64,000 bases of DNA from Laguncularia racemosa (taxonomy: Eukaryota > Streptophyta > Magnoliopsida > Myrtales > Combretaceae): contig JBBMOL010000182.1 of assembly GCA_037954665.1 (NCBI GenBank), forward strand, positions 124,001 through 188,000, written 5' to 3'. The notes beneath the pieces were generated by a model. The model saw only the letters and a list, made by a program, of their open reading frames with translations, did not search any database and was not told where the DNA came from. Below, in pieces: positions 12,814 to 24,311 of this stretch. Each line of letters starts with the position of its first letter. The first letter of the stretch is position 1. The position numbers were made by a program, and so were the translations under genes.

Positions 12814-15800
12814 AGATTTGGAAGACTATCTGCATACGTAATTATTTAATTTGCATCCATTAGTTAATTTCTTAAAGTACAGGGACTATGAGTCCATAAC
12901 GGAAATGGGTTTTCTAAAAGAAGAATAAAAAGTAGTAAGTATGAAATTTTGTGATTTTATCCGATTATTTTATTTGTATCTCTAATCAATTGCAGATAAT
13001 GTTGTCATCACAAGCTGTTCAAAGCACTGAGACGTAGAAACACGAGAGGACACCAAGGTTAACTAATTGGAAAACCATCCACCATGGAAGTTTTTATAGT
13101 TTGTTTATTATTTTAAAGATATCGATTTAATTTTTTATTAAATTATATATATTAAATTTTAATTATTAATCCTCATAAAATTTTTATTATTAATATATAA
13201 ATTAATAATAAAATTTAAAAATAAAACAAATAAAAAGTACAAACTCCAAAGTTTACACATATTTCCTCCTCATAAATAAATGTACTTCTTAATGCGTGGA
13301 TCACATAGATTCGACTAACGTATTATTTTTCTGATCATATTATGGTAGGGGCAGAAAGACAGATACTGTGTCTTTGCTGGAACTTCAGAAGCACCACCTC
13401 CTACAGATATGCTTTCTAAATTGGTAAAGTATTATTTTACTTTTTTTATAACTTTTAAAATATATATAAATATATCTTAGATGACCGTTAAGGTTCCAAA
13501 ATTAACACTATTTAAGATTTTTTTAACTACAACTTTGAGATTTTAATAATGGTTTAAAAATTATTTATATATATTGTTAAAATACTTTAGGACATGGTGA
13601 GTAGATTAATTCTTTTATTTTTAATTGGGACGATTTTATATTGACACATGGCTTGAGTAGGAGAAGATTAAGTAAGCGTAAAGATTCGAATGATTAAGTG
13701 TTTTACCAGATTTGGGCCACCCTATCCCATTCAATGGGAAAATAAATTAAACAAATTTAAACCAATAAATGTGAATGGATTATGATCATTGTTTAAGATA
13801 AGAAAGTGGACTAAGTGCATTTTTTCTTTTTTTTTTAGTACAAACAACAAAGGCTCTCGACTGCATGGAATCTTTGCGGACTTAAATAGTATTGTATGGA
13901 TAAACATTATAATACGATAATATAGTGGTGGAGTATATATATATATATATATAATGTTTTTTAAGGGGTAGGAAAGTATAGCAATTATAGTTCCTCTTAT
14001 TGCCTTCAAGTTCAACCTCATTGTGAATGGATTTTACCCTTAAAATGTATTATGAATATATATTATTTAAATAAACCTTTTAAATCTCAGAAGTGTGGTT
14101 TTATTTTTATATAATTTTTGAAAATATATGATAATCATTAAATCTTAAAGTTGCCACTAAAATGACTTTAAATAGCAACTATTTCAAGGATTTAACTACA
14201 CTTTAAGAGTTATATATATATATTTAAAAGTTTTGAAAATGTGAAGTATGTTTTGAAAGTTTAAAAGATTTATATATATCTTATAGATAATTTTGGAGCA
14301 ATAATTACAAATAACCATTTAAAAAAATTGGGTAATATGCTTGCTAATAAAACTGATGAGAATGTGTGAATGATAAGTAAATGATATCATCGAGTTAGGT
14401 CTAATTTGAAAATATGTAAAAAAAGGTACATATTTCTTTGGATATTGAAACTTTATGAGCTCAACCAAATATTAAGTAAATGATATCAATATCATCGAAA
14501 GAGTTAGGTCTAATTTGAAACTATGTATTAGATTGAGAAAAGAAGAGGGTATCCTGATATTTGTAACACTTAAATTTTTTTTTTTCTCATAGGCTCCTAT
14601 GCTCTACTTATATGCAAAGGGAAAGGAAAAATGAAGTGGAAGTATTTATTTTTTAGACATTATAAAAATAAAATAATCATATGGTCAAAATGGTCCATTC
14701 ATCATAATTGAATGGAAATTAATATTATAGATATGTTCAAATTTTATACCAATTTTCATCAATTCCTTTTTACTATTTGGGAAAAAAAAAACAAAATACC
14801 TCACTTTCTCTTTTTTGCATCCTTATAACCAAATACAAAATTTCCTTTGCTTTTCTCCAGTCGATTCCATTTTCTATCTCTTTATTCCAATCGGACATAG
14901 CATCATATGTCCATGGCACACTTCTTGCACTAACAATTTAAAAATAAATGAAAAAAGCTATCCATTCTAATTAAGTGAAAGGAAGGATTGTTTGTCCTCA
15001 CAACCCCAATCCTTTTATGATATTATCTCTACATATTGTAAAGCTACCGTGGTTCTGAGCTTTTGAGCTTTTAAGCTCTTAGAAACTCCATCTTAACTTG
15101 TTGGATTAGTGATATTAGGAGTCAAGTTTAAGGATTTTATTTGATTTAAGGAAATTTGATATGATAAGCTTAAAATAATAATTATTAAATCAATTTATCT
15201 TCTTTTAATCTTTTTAGATAGATCCATGTATTTAGAAAAGCTTTCTCGAGTTTAGATTTAAGAAAAATCTATATATAAATTCACCAAGAAAAAGGCTTAT
15301 TTTTTGTATTAATTGTCAATTCAATTTGATGGCATTGTTAATCATTAAACTGTATAAATACTTAAAAAGCTTATTTTCATTTGACACAACTTAAAGATTT
15401 AAGAAACAGCGATATCACATTGTTCTTTTGAGGTCTGCATGTCATTTATGAGTTTGAGCCTCTGACTAATTGTTTCTTTTTCTTCTTCGAGTCATCTCTT
15501 AAATTATCAGTATCACATTGTTCTTTTGAGGTCATACTGCACTACAGTTAATTACATGAACCAAATCTTTGAATTTACATACATGATCCATATTTTTTAA
15601 TTAAATTTTAAAATTTAACATATCTATACAATTATTTTCTATATACATGTAAAGAGGTGCGTAGTCCTCTTTCAAGTAACAGATAGCTACAATGGATGCA
15701 CTTTTATGCGCATCATTCAATAGTCAATGGTGTTCTCATCCTCTCAAAGAAAAAAAATAAAATTCATCCATATCTCCATTTATTTTGTATTGCTGTCGAC

Positions 15801-17110
15801 AAGAATATTTATTTTTAATCCTACATTTTGCACAGTTATTTCAACTAGCGGGAAAATGTATCTTCATGGATGCATAAGAAATAAAAATAAGTACAATAAT
15901 AGTTGCATTTCCATAGCAATTTCTTAAGTACAACTACTTTCCGTCCATTTCTTTACAACAACATTCCAATTGTTACTTTTATGACCTTCTATTTATTTAT
16001 TTTTTCTTGTTTTCCTTGTTTGCTATATTATTATAGTATTCTTGGACATATCGCAAAGACATTTTTAAAATTATTTACCACATACATATCGATGACTATA
16101 TATAAAAATACAATTTCATCTTTCTATAATTTTTAAAAATCTATACATACATCTCCACACTGTCATTAAAATTCTAAAATTATTGTTAAATTTTAAAAAG
16201 TTTACTTGTATTATATATTTTTTAAAATTTTGAAAAAGTAAAATCAAACTTTAAAAATTTGAAAACCTGTTTTAATTACAATCATCATCACATTTTTGCT
16301 TATAGGTATTAATAATAGATAGCACAGCATCTTGTTAAAGGAGATTAACAAAGGTAACTTTAATATTAAAATTATTTTAATATTATAGATAAGTATGATA
16401 GTATATTGGTATAGGATACTAACCTAATAACTTTAATATTATAAAATTACATAGCATGTCGTTCAAGGAGATTAAGGGGGAAAAAAAAAAGAAACCAAAA
16501 AGAAAGAAAAGGATTGAGAGCGAGACGAAGGCACCAAATTGTATCGAAGGCAAAATAACGGCAATCTATACGCCCTATTGATTCATTTATTTCGCTAAAT
16601 ATAATAGGATGTAATCGAATAACTATTATTGGAGATTAATTATTGTAATAAATTGATATGATAATATTTATTTGGATGTAATAAAATTGAGACTACGTTA
16701 TTTACTTAAGGAAATAAAGAAAAGAATAATGATGAAATAATAAATGGTTTAACGAAAGTACCTTTAAATACTAACATATAATATTGAAGCCCGAAATTGG
16801 ATTACGTCTTTGAAAAAACCGTAATCTCCAATCGACCATGGTGAGAAACTACCTAGATGTCTCAGAGAGACGTGCTATTGTAAATTTCTGCTATTACAAG
16901 TGATATTAGAATAAACCTATTAAAGTCAACTTTTTTAAGAATAAAAAATACTAGTTGATCATGCAAAGCATTGTTGAGTACAATGGCATACGAGATATGT
17001 TATACATAAGTCACATACATAAATCTCATTTTAATAATTATGGAAATGTCTTTCCCTTGTCCTGTAAAAAAAATATATATATATCAACAACCAAGAACAA
17101 CATGCCATTT
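12814..17110. other. Intergenic, no gene recognised
   Basis: AT-rich with (TA)n near 13936. Two similar blocks lie around 14370-14410 and 14475-14525, sharing AAGTAAATGATATCA and GAGTTAGGTCTAATTTGAAA, a local duplication about 100 bp apart. The left end of the Harbinger element should lie somewhere in 16.5-17.1 kb, but I could not identify its terminal repeat. Confidence 0.45.
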
Positions 17111-18345
17111 TCAATTGTCCTCTAAAAGCATTTTCACATACGTTACATGATGTGATGGATCAAGTTTATAGAGAGTGTCGACATTCTCTGGCATCCATGA
17201 GAGCTTAATTAATGCTTGATACAATTTCTTCTCAAATAAACCCTCAATTGTGGACAGAAAGCTTATCAGTTCGGTTGCATCAACTCTGGGCCAATCAATT
17301 GTCAACTGATCAAAACATGTTCGTATTATATCCCTCAATTGTTGCATCTCAGCCTTAAAGTGATCCATTGTGGCAAATAATTCTACCATAGGTATAGCAG
17401 CTGTTTGACTTTGCCTTATCTTCGAACTTAGATAGGTTGCACTTTGATAGATGGAGTCCATATCAACATCATCTCCCGAGGGTATAATATCATCCATGTT
17501 CTAAATTAGGGGTTCCTCTCTGTCTAACTCCTCAATAATGTCTTCAACAGTTTGTGCATCCTAACTTGTTGCACGATCTTTGGCATAAATCATTGATAAC
17601 TCATTTAAGTGTGGGAAACTCCTTGTTATGAAGGGACTAACATCTTTATGACTCTGTAAGATTGACACAATGAAAATATAACATTAGCTTACTATTGACT
17701 TTACCAAAAAAAAAAATGATAATAAAAGAAATATATGAAACACATACCAAACTATAAGCCTCCCACACCGACTTCTCTGCTACTACCATCTTCCTTGCGC
17801 CATCTCATTTGAACCCACTCGTACCCTTCCCATATACAATGTCATACTCTATGCTCCAATCATTTTTCAATGATCAAATACGCGACTTAATGTGGGGTTT
17901 TGTTTTCAATGTACAGTTCGATATCATTTGCATAAGCACATGGTTGTTAAAATCACGAGTCAATTATACGATTCTACGAGTTTGCAATTTTATCAAGTTT
18001 TTCATAATCAAAATGGAAGAAAAATCATTTAGGTATAAACTTTTGATATAATTATGAGTTTAGATATACGATTCTACAAGTTACTGATTCTATCGATTTC
18101 ATATGATTCTACCGATTTTATATTATTCAATTCCAAGTAAAATCGCGATTTTGACAACCATGCATAAGCATTTACTCCAACTCATATAGATAACCACTCT
18201 TGAAACCGATGTCAGCATTATGTGTCCCTCCATGTTGCAACTTAACCATGTATGCGACTAATGTACCATCCTCAGACATTGTCTACTTCTGCTTACTTTG
18301 CTCCATTGGCTTGGGATCAACTTCTGTAGATTGCACCTCTTCCAT
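17111..18345 (-). pseudogene. Harbinger Myb/SANT-like accessory protein, degenerate
   Basis: The first recognisable ATG lies near 18345 and the frame begins MEEVQSTEVDPK. It continues into a Myb/SANT-like region containing MSEDGTLVAYMVKL and GFKSGYLYELE. A segment of the KMVVAE..VW type follows near 17.78 kb. An intron at 17654-17747 has good GT and CAG borders. The C-terminal block, 17111-17497, reads uninterrupted (MDDIIPSGDDVDM through YVKMLLEDN). In PIF/Harbinger elements this protein helps recruit the nuclease to DNA. In-frame stops (near residues 20 and 59) and shifts make this copy non-functional. Homology is judged from motif memory. Confidence 0.65.
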
Positions 18346-18571
18346 GCCTAATGACAAAGATAAATAGCACATTCAAGCATGGAAACAAACAAGGCTATAA
18401 TGCAATGTTAGAAAAGATCACGTCGATACAATAAAGATTTAATGGAGCATGTAAGATTAAGGAGTACACCATCACTAGTGAAAATGGCATAGAAAGTATT
18501 GACAAATGCACATAGAATTACAATCCAAATATCTACTTTGCAAGTTATGTTACTATAATAATCTATAGAAA

Positions 18572-19345
18572 TCAATATTGACTATGTCTACTTGTAGTCC
18601 AGTCACTGAACATCTCGTTTGCTAGACTTTGTCTCCAATCCAACCATGTGTTATTGTTTCCAAGTGTGAGAATCAGATCGTCCTCATTATCTACTAAATA
18701 TTCCTTAATGCCCTCCATTATACTATTTAGCAGATCAAAATTCATCTCCATTGCGATAAAGTTATTGAGCAAACAACATGCTAGAATGATTCGATTATGG
18801 ACCCGCACATAATAAAAAATGGGCTCCCAAGAATGGCCCATCACATCTTCATCATGCCAAAACACCTCTCAATCACATTCTTGACCGAAGCATGGTGCAT
18901 GTTGAACAACCCTTTTATAGTTCTTGGTTGATGTTGTTGACGCTACTCATATAGATGATACCTCTATCCCTTAAATGGATCAAGGAATCCCTCGTAGTTG
19001 GGATAGCCTCCATCAACGAGGCAATAGCAACCTACATAAATAGACATTATTAATTAGCAAATATAATTGTTGTTGCAGAATAGAAGTATTAAAAAACGAA
19101 TCAATAAACAAATCATACCTTGTGGAACTTTTAGGTCATTCCTCCTAATGAGTGCATATTTGATAATCCTATTATCTGCAGTAGATCCTTCCAACCTAGG
19201 TAAAACATAAATGAAAAGCATGTTTGGTGTACACACTCTAAGAACATTAGTCACAATTTCATTTTTCTAAGTTTTATATCTACCTTTGTCTTTCAATGAC
19301 ACTTTGATTTGGATATGCAACCCATCTAAAGCACTTAAACAGTTC
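18572..19345 (-). pseudogene. Harbinger transposase (DDE nuclease), C-terminal part
   Basis: Minus-strand pieces in order. ALDGLHIQIKVSLKDK at about 19.33 kb covers the first catalytic Asp region. FIYVLPRLEGSTADNRII at about 19.18 kb contains the SDSR-like block, here ADNR. VDGGYPNYEGFLDPF at about 19.0 kb follows, and HNRIILACCLLNNFI at about 18.79 kb is the C-terminal signature of the family. An intron separates the KVPQG segment from the CYCLVDGG segment. Several stops and frameshifts are present. The 5' half of the gene is at 40.06-40.62 kb, displaced by about 20.7 kb of inserted retrotransposons. Confidence 0.75.
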
Positions 19346-19383
19346 TACAATCGCAAAAAAAGTTAATCAATCTTCGTGCAAAC

Positions 19384-20202
19384 CGATGCGAACTCTGTTA
19401 ACTTGTGCCAAAACCCGAAATCAATTTGAATTAAATAGTTGACGATCGATCACGAATGAAGGGAAACCGTGACCTGTTGCTTATAGTGAAGCAAGAACCT
19501 TGGTATGGTGTATACGCCACAATCAGATGGAAGATCGATTGATAAGTAATAGTATGAACGCCACGAAACAATGCCAATAAGTTCAAGTTCTTTAAGAATA
19601 GAAGAAGAGTGTTTGTATTTCAATCATGTCAAAAAGTGTCTACAATGGAGTCTTTGACGACTATTTATAGTCTCACAAAAATATATATATATAAACAAAT
19701 TGTATAAAAAAACCCTACTTGCGACTAAGGGAAACATTATACGTTGGTGGCCTAAATTTGACTAAAGCCGACTTACATTTCTCCCTAAGTCGGCACCTAA
19801 GCCAGTGGCCTAAACCCAATTTCCAACCGGCCAACATGATTTTCTAAGCCGGTTCAAAAGCCGACGTCCTTGAGCATAATTCTAGTTGGCTTATCTCCTC
19901 AACGCTGGCCACTTAGGCCACAGCTTTGCTCTTCCACGCCAGTAGCTTTGATTCTTCAATGCCAGCAACTTTGGTTCTCAGCAAACATCTTCAAGCCGTC
20001 TTTGTTTCGGGACATCTTGACTTCAATGACATGGATTATTCTTAGTTCATTCTTAGGTTGACGCAAGTATTGCTCCTCATCTTGAATTTCTTTTATTAGC
20101 CTGTTAAGTGCATCCTTAAGTCGTTTAGCTCGAAATCGGGTCATAGGTCCAACTAGCATCTCAAGAGGATCCGCTATCCATTTCCTAGCTCGATTGTCAT
20201 CA
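19384..20202 (-). repeat. 3' LTR of outer gypsy element
   Basis: Minus-strand orientation starts TGATGACAATC (20202), immediately after a polypurine tract, and ends GCATCG (19384), where the terminal CA has become CG. It is collinear with 39306-40059. The last part of the pol frame extends about 70-80 codons into it. Confidence 0.85.
19661..19865 (-). promoter_or_regulatory. LTR promoter: TATA box with three upstream DRE/CRT-type GCCGAC cores
   Basis: On the minus strand a TATA box, CTATAAATAG, lies at 19670-19661. Upstream of it are GCCGAC or its inverse at 19767-19772, 19789-19794 and 19860-19865. (A/G)CCGAC is the known core bound by DREB/CBF factors in drought and cold response. The 5' LTR keeps two cores (39711-39716, 39733-39738) and a decayed TATA (39584-39593). 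Motif presence is seen. Activity is inference. Confidence 0.5.
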
Positions 20203-21130
20203 TTCCCCTCCTCTTGAAAAGGACTTGTCCTCAAATAATTGCCTACATCAAAAGGACTCAAATCAGTAATATTAAAAGTAGCACTGATAGGATACTCACC
20301 TAGTAAATCTAGTTTATAGGCATTGTTATTGATTTGCTCAAAGACTTGAAAAGGACCATTGCCCCTAGGAAGTAACTTGAATCACCATTATGTTGGGAAT
20401 TGCTCTTTACGCATGTACAACCAAACCTAATCTTCAAGTTCAAAGATTATTTGTCGATGCCCTTTGTTGGCTTGTTTTGCATATTATTCCGTCCTTCGCT
20501 CTATATTATTTTGCTTTTTGTGAATCTACTTAACAAATTCAACTTTCTTTTTACCATCTAAATTAACATGTTTAGAAACAGGTAAAGGAGTTAAGTCCAA
20601 TGGAGTCAAATGATTAAATCCATATACTATCTCAAAAGGTGAAAATTTAGTAGCAAAATATATAGAACGATTATAAGCAAATTCAACATGTAGCAAACAA
20701 TCTTCCTATGTTTTAATGTTCTTTTGAATGATAGCCCTTAGTAAAGTAGATAAAGCTCTATTAACTACTTCTGTTTGCCCATCAGTCTGTGGATGACAAG
20801 TAGTAAAAAATAATAATTTAATTCCTAACTTACACCACAAGGTTTTCCAAAAGTAACTCAAGAACTTAGCATCCCTATCAGATACAATTGTTCTAGGCAT
20901 ACCATGCAATCGAAGCATTATTAGTTTTGTGACATGGAATAAAATGTGCCATCTTTGAAAATCGATCAACAACAACAAAAATAGAATCTCTACCATGTCT
21001 ATTCTTGGGTAAGCCTAACACAAAATCCATATAAATATAAACCCAAGGCTTACTAGGAATAGTAAGGGGTTAGTATAAGCCATGCGGTTACACTCGAGAT
21101 TTAGCTTGTTTACAGGTGATACATCTCTCA
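19956..21130 (-). pseudogene. Integrase and C-terminal tail of outer gypsy element, running into the 3' LTR
   Basis: The minus strand reads CITCKQAKSR (end of the HHCC zinc module, about 21.12 kb), then YMDFVLGLPKNRHGRDSIFV, SDRDAKFLSYFW and HPQTDGQTEVVNRALSTLLR. These carry the D, D and E positions of the catalytic core. A stop-interrupted linker follows. The final frame, 19956-20261, starts at the SPFDVGNYLRTSPFQEE segment, passes through the polypurine tract and continues with GPMTRFRAKRLKDALNRL inside the LTR before stopping at 19956. The tail may be the integrase-targeting region of CRM-type elements. Inference. Confidence 0.75.
20203..20215 (-). other. Polypurine tract of outer gypsy element
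   Basis: The minus strand reads AAGAGGAGGGGAA directly before the LTR start TGATGAC. It primes plus-strand DNA synthesis. Here it also lies within the open frame of the polyprotein tail (encoding Gln-Glu-Glu-Gly-Asn). Confidence 0.85.
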
Positions 21131-21369
21131 CAAATTTACTCAACATCTCATTTCATATGTGGCTAATAAAAATGTTCTTGCAAAACCCCCAAGGTCTTAG
21201 CCACTCCAAAGTATCCCATCAAACCTCCACCATGAGATTCTTTTACTAACAACTCCTTAAGGGAACAGTTTGGAATACAAAGCTTGTTTTCTCTAAACAA
21301 AAACCCTTTATGCCTAAAGAATTTTCCACTAACTCCCTTTTCACAACAGGTAAAGTCATCACTAAAATC

Positions 21370-22356
21370 TTAGTCAAGAGGGTATAACTCTTTAATATGT
21401 TCAAAACCAAGCAATTTAGCATCAAGAGTGGAGATTAGTAAATACCTTCTTGAGAGAGCATCCACAACAATGTTTTCCTTACCTTGCTTGTATCGGATGA
21501 CGTATGGAAATGTCTCAATAAACTCTACCCATATTGCATGTCTCTTATTCAGCTTGTGCTGACTCTTCAGGTGTTTCAAGGATTTATGGTCAGTGTGAAT
21601 CACAAACTCTTTAGGCCAGAGGTAGTGTTGCCAAGTTTCCAATGCCCTAACCAATGCATATAACTCTTTATCATATGTCAGGTCCTTCAATGCGACTCCA
21701 TTTAGCTTTTCGCTGAAATATGCAATTGTTCTTCCTTCTTGCATAAGAACAGCTCCAATACCTAAACCTGAAGCATTACATTCAATTTCAAATGTTTTAG
21801 AAAAATTAGGTAAAGCAAGCAAGGGAGCATGGGTTAGTTTATCTTTAATTAATTGAAAAGCCTTTTCTTGTTCTACTCCCCACTTGAACCCGGCATTCTT
21901 TTTGATTACTTCAGTGATTGGTGCAGCTATGCTACTAAAGTCCCTCACAAATCATTTATAAAAACTCGCAAGCCTGTGGAAACTATGAACTTGGCTCAAA
22001 TTACTTGAGCTTGTCCATTCTTGTATAGCTTGAATTTTCTCTTCATCAACCTGGATTTCCTGTGAACTAACAACAAAACCAAGGAAAACAAGTCTATCTG
22101 TACAAAAAGTACACTTCTTAAGATTAGCAAATAGCTTTTCTTGTTGCAACACTTCTAAAATAGAATTCAAATGAAATAAATGATCATCTAAATTCTTACT
22201 ATAGATAAGGATATCATCAAAATAGATCACTATAAATTTTCCAATAAAAGCTCGCAAAATATGGTTCATTAATTTCATGAAAGTACTTAGTGCATTAGTT
22301 AACCTGAATGGCATAACCAACCATTAATATAAACCATACTTTGTTTTAAATGCAGT
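21370..22356 (-). pseudogene. Reverse transcriptase C-terminal half and RNase H of outer gypsy element
   Basis: The frame resumes at the other side of the inner insertion with MPFRLTNALSTFMKLMNHIL, then the catalytic IVIYFDDILIYSK. A stop just before 21950 separates this from the RNase H frame. That frame contains WGVEQEKAFQLIKDKL, FEIECNASGLGIGAVLMQ (Asp replaced by Asn at the first acidic position, ECNAS for ECDAS), YDKELYALVRALETW, FVIHTDHKSLKHL and VVDALSRR. The 192-codon RNase H block is the longest uninterrupted stretch of this element. Confidence 0.85.
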
Positions 22357-23615
22357 TGTCAAGTCTAATTTTAAAATTTTATATTGTCTCCATAATCTGA
22401 TTCACATTAGATCCTATGCACATCTAATATAAATCCTTGACTTGAATTAGGAATTTTATTATTTGTTTGGAGTTGCCACCTAACTAGAGTTGGGAAAAAT
22501 TATTGAATTAGAACTAAGTAAGATGATTAATTCTAATTTAGATAATTAGTTGACGAAATCTCCTCTCTTTTTTTTTTAGAAAAGAAGAAGAAAGAAAAAC
22601 CAAAGATTTTCGACTTAGGAGCTATCTTATCAAAACTCTAAGATTACAACCTTATCCTTTTGAAATCTGAATTATGTTATGATATCTTCTTTACCATAAA
22701 ACGAAAATATTAGAAAACAATGATATGATGATTATACTAATGATGAAAAAAAAAGATATTAGAAAAAAAATGATATAACAATTACACTAATGATGATTTG
22801 GAAAATGATTTTTTATTTTTTTTAGAGTTGCCCCATAATAGTGCCTATGTACTCGCTATTCAAGATCAAACGGGTCGTAGTTCGCTTTTTATAAAAAAAA
22901 CTTTAGTAGATTATTTTGATTTTAATTATGAAAACATGTTGGGTTTATGTTTATTATCGTTTTAAAATTTTTTCAAAAAAAAAAATTCTAAGTCTAAGCT
23001 TTATTATTATTATTATTATTTAAAAAAACTAAAACCTCTAATTTGACAAAAAAAATCAATTATATTTTTTTATGAAAAGAAGTTTTTTAAGTGATAAAAA
23101 TATTTATTATTTTTTATTAATTATCTATTAATTATAATAGACATATATATTTATTTTTTAGAAAAATCTAAACCTAATTCTAATTAACATATTCTAAAAA
23201 ATAATTCCCCCCTTTTTTATTTTCATATATATATTTTATTTTTTTTCATGTTCTAATAATAAATAAATGAATGAATGAATAAATAAATAAAGAAAAACTG
23301 GCTAACTTGGACACGAGTCACGATTCACGGGTCGGGTTGGTTCGTCGGTCGGATTGTGAGTTGGGTCACGACGGCTGGAGCTCTTCGTTGATAGCTTTCC
23401 GATGGCTGTTGAAGGCGGTTGGGGGCTGCTTTTGGGCTTTCCGAAGGTGGGCAATCTAAAGGTGGTGGTGATTTTCTTCAAGAACCTCTCTAAGTGGTGG
23501 TTTAGAGGGCGGTCATCAGTCGAGATTTAGGGAACTCCGGCGAAGGCTCTGAACTCTCGTGTTTTCTCTCTTTTTCTCTCTTTTAATCCGTGCTCTTACT
23601 TCCTCTTATCGTGCT

Positions 23616-23901
23616 CTATTTATAGGCTTAAAAAACCGAGCTAGATAAGCTCAGATTTCCCTCCGATAAGCCTAAATCAAATTTGCGGTTGAACCCACTT
23701 CTGATTTGCCTTTGATTCGTGTAAATCTTTGATTTTTGTTAAGATTCGTGTTAATTAGATGATGTTTATCTCATTTTAGTCAAAGATTTGTGCAAAAATC
23801 TCATCAAAATGGTCAAATTTCCCCTCCCTGCTACTAGTGACGATCTCAGACGGAGGTTGAAGACGAGTACGCGCTCCATCCAATCATATGCTGCCACGTG
23901 T
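23616..23901 (-). promoter_or_regulatory. Inner-element LTR promoter: TATA box with upstream ABRE-type G-box
   Basis: On the minus strand ACACGTGGC (23901-23893) is followed about 270 bp downstream by CTATAAATAG (23625-23616). The same pair sits at 35952-35944 and 35649-35640 in the other LTR. ACACGTGGC is the core of abscisic-acid and light-response G-boxes. The motif is seen; any response is inference. Confidence 0.45.
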
Positions 23902-23950
23902 CCTTGGGAAGAAAAGAAAAAAACAAAACGCGCAAAACGCTTCCTTTATG

Positions 23951-24021
23951 TTTTGAACCTACGACCTGACCCCTTCCCCGTGCGCATAGGGCTAGCGATC
24001 GGACCAGCTGGGCTAGCCTAC
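23951..24021 (-). other. tRNA-like segment in 3' LTR of inner element
   Basis: The minus strand carries GGCTAGCCCAGCTGGTCCGA, like the D-arm/A-box part of plant tRNAs. About 30 bases later comes GGTCGTAGGTTCAAAAC, like the T-arm/B-box. The spacing and order match a tRNA gene, but stems are imperfect and no clear anticodon arm can be assigned, so this is a tRNA-derived relic and not a functional tRNA gene. The other LTR has a second copy at 36001-36071. Confidence 0.55.
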
Positions 24022-24297
24022 TTTCTCATTTTTTTTATTAAACACAATTTATATATATGCATTGCAATTATTATTATTTTTATATTATTTTGAAATTCTA
24101 AAAATTTATAAATTATTTAACCTCTTTTATTATTGTTTCTGCCATCATTTTCCAAATTTGGTGTATTGTTACTACTTATTTTATTTTTTCATTATTTTTC
24201 CTTTATTTTTGCAAAATAGAAGGAAAATTGAAAAAATGAAAAAAAATGACAAATGAAACATTATTTGTGATTAAGGAGAAAAAATGAGGTGTTTACA

Positions 24298-24311
24298 GCT
24301 ATCCCTCTTTG
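24298..24311 (-). other. Polypurine tract of inner element
   Basis: The minus strand reads CAAAGAGGGATAGC directly before the 3' LTR start TGTAAACA. It is the expected plus-strand primer. Confidence 0.8.

Larger units (their letters stand above)
22357..24297 (-). repeat. 3' LTR of inner Tat-like element
   Basis: Minus-strand orientation begins TGTAAACACC (24297) after a polypurine tract and ends AGACTTGACA (22357) with the canonical CA. It contains the same TATA box (23625-23616) and G-box (23901-23893) as the partner LTR. Confidence 0.88.

Noticed and set aside
16500..16700. Terminal inverted repeat of the Harbinger element against 41.6-41.8 kb
   Set aside because: Only short AT-rich similarities such as TCATTTATTT were found, which is not enough to set the element ends.
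23951..24021. Functional tRNA gene
   Set aside because: A- and B-box-like parts are present, but no clean acceptor or anticodon stem can be drawn, so it is listed only as a tRNA-like segment.
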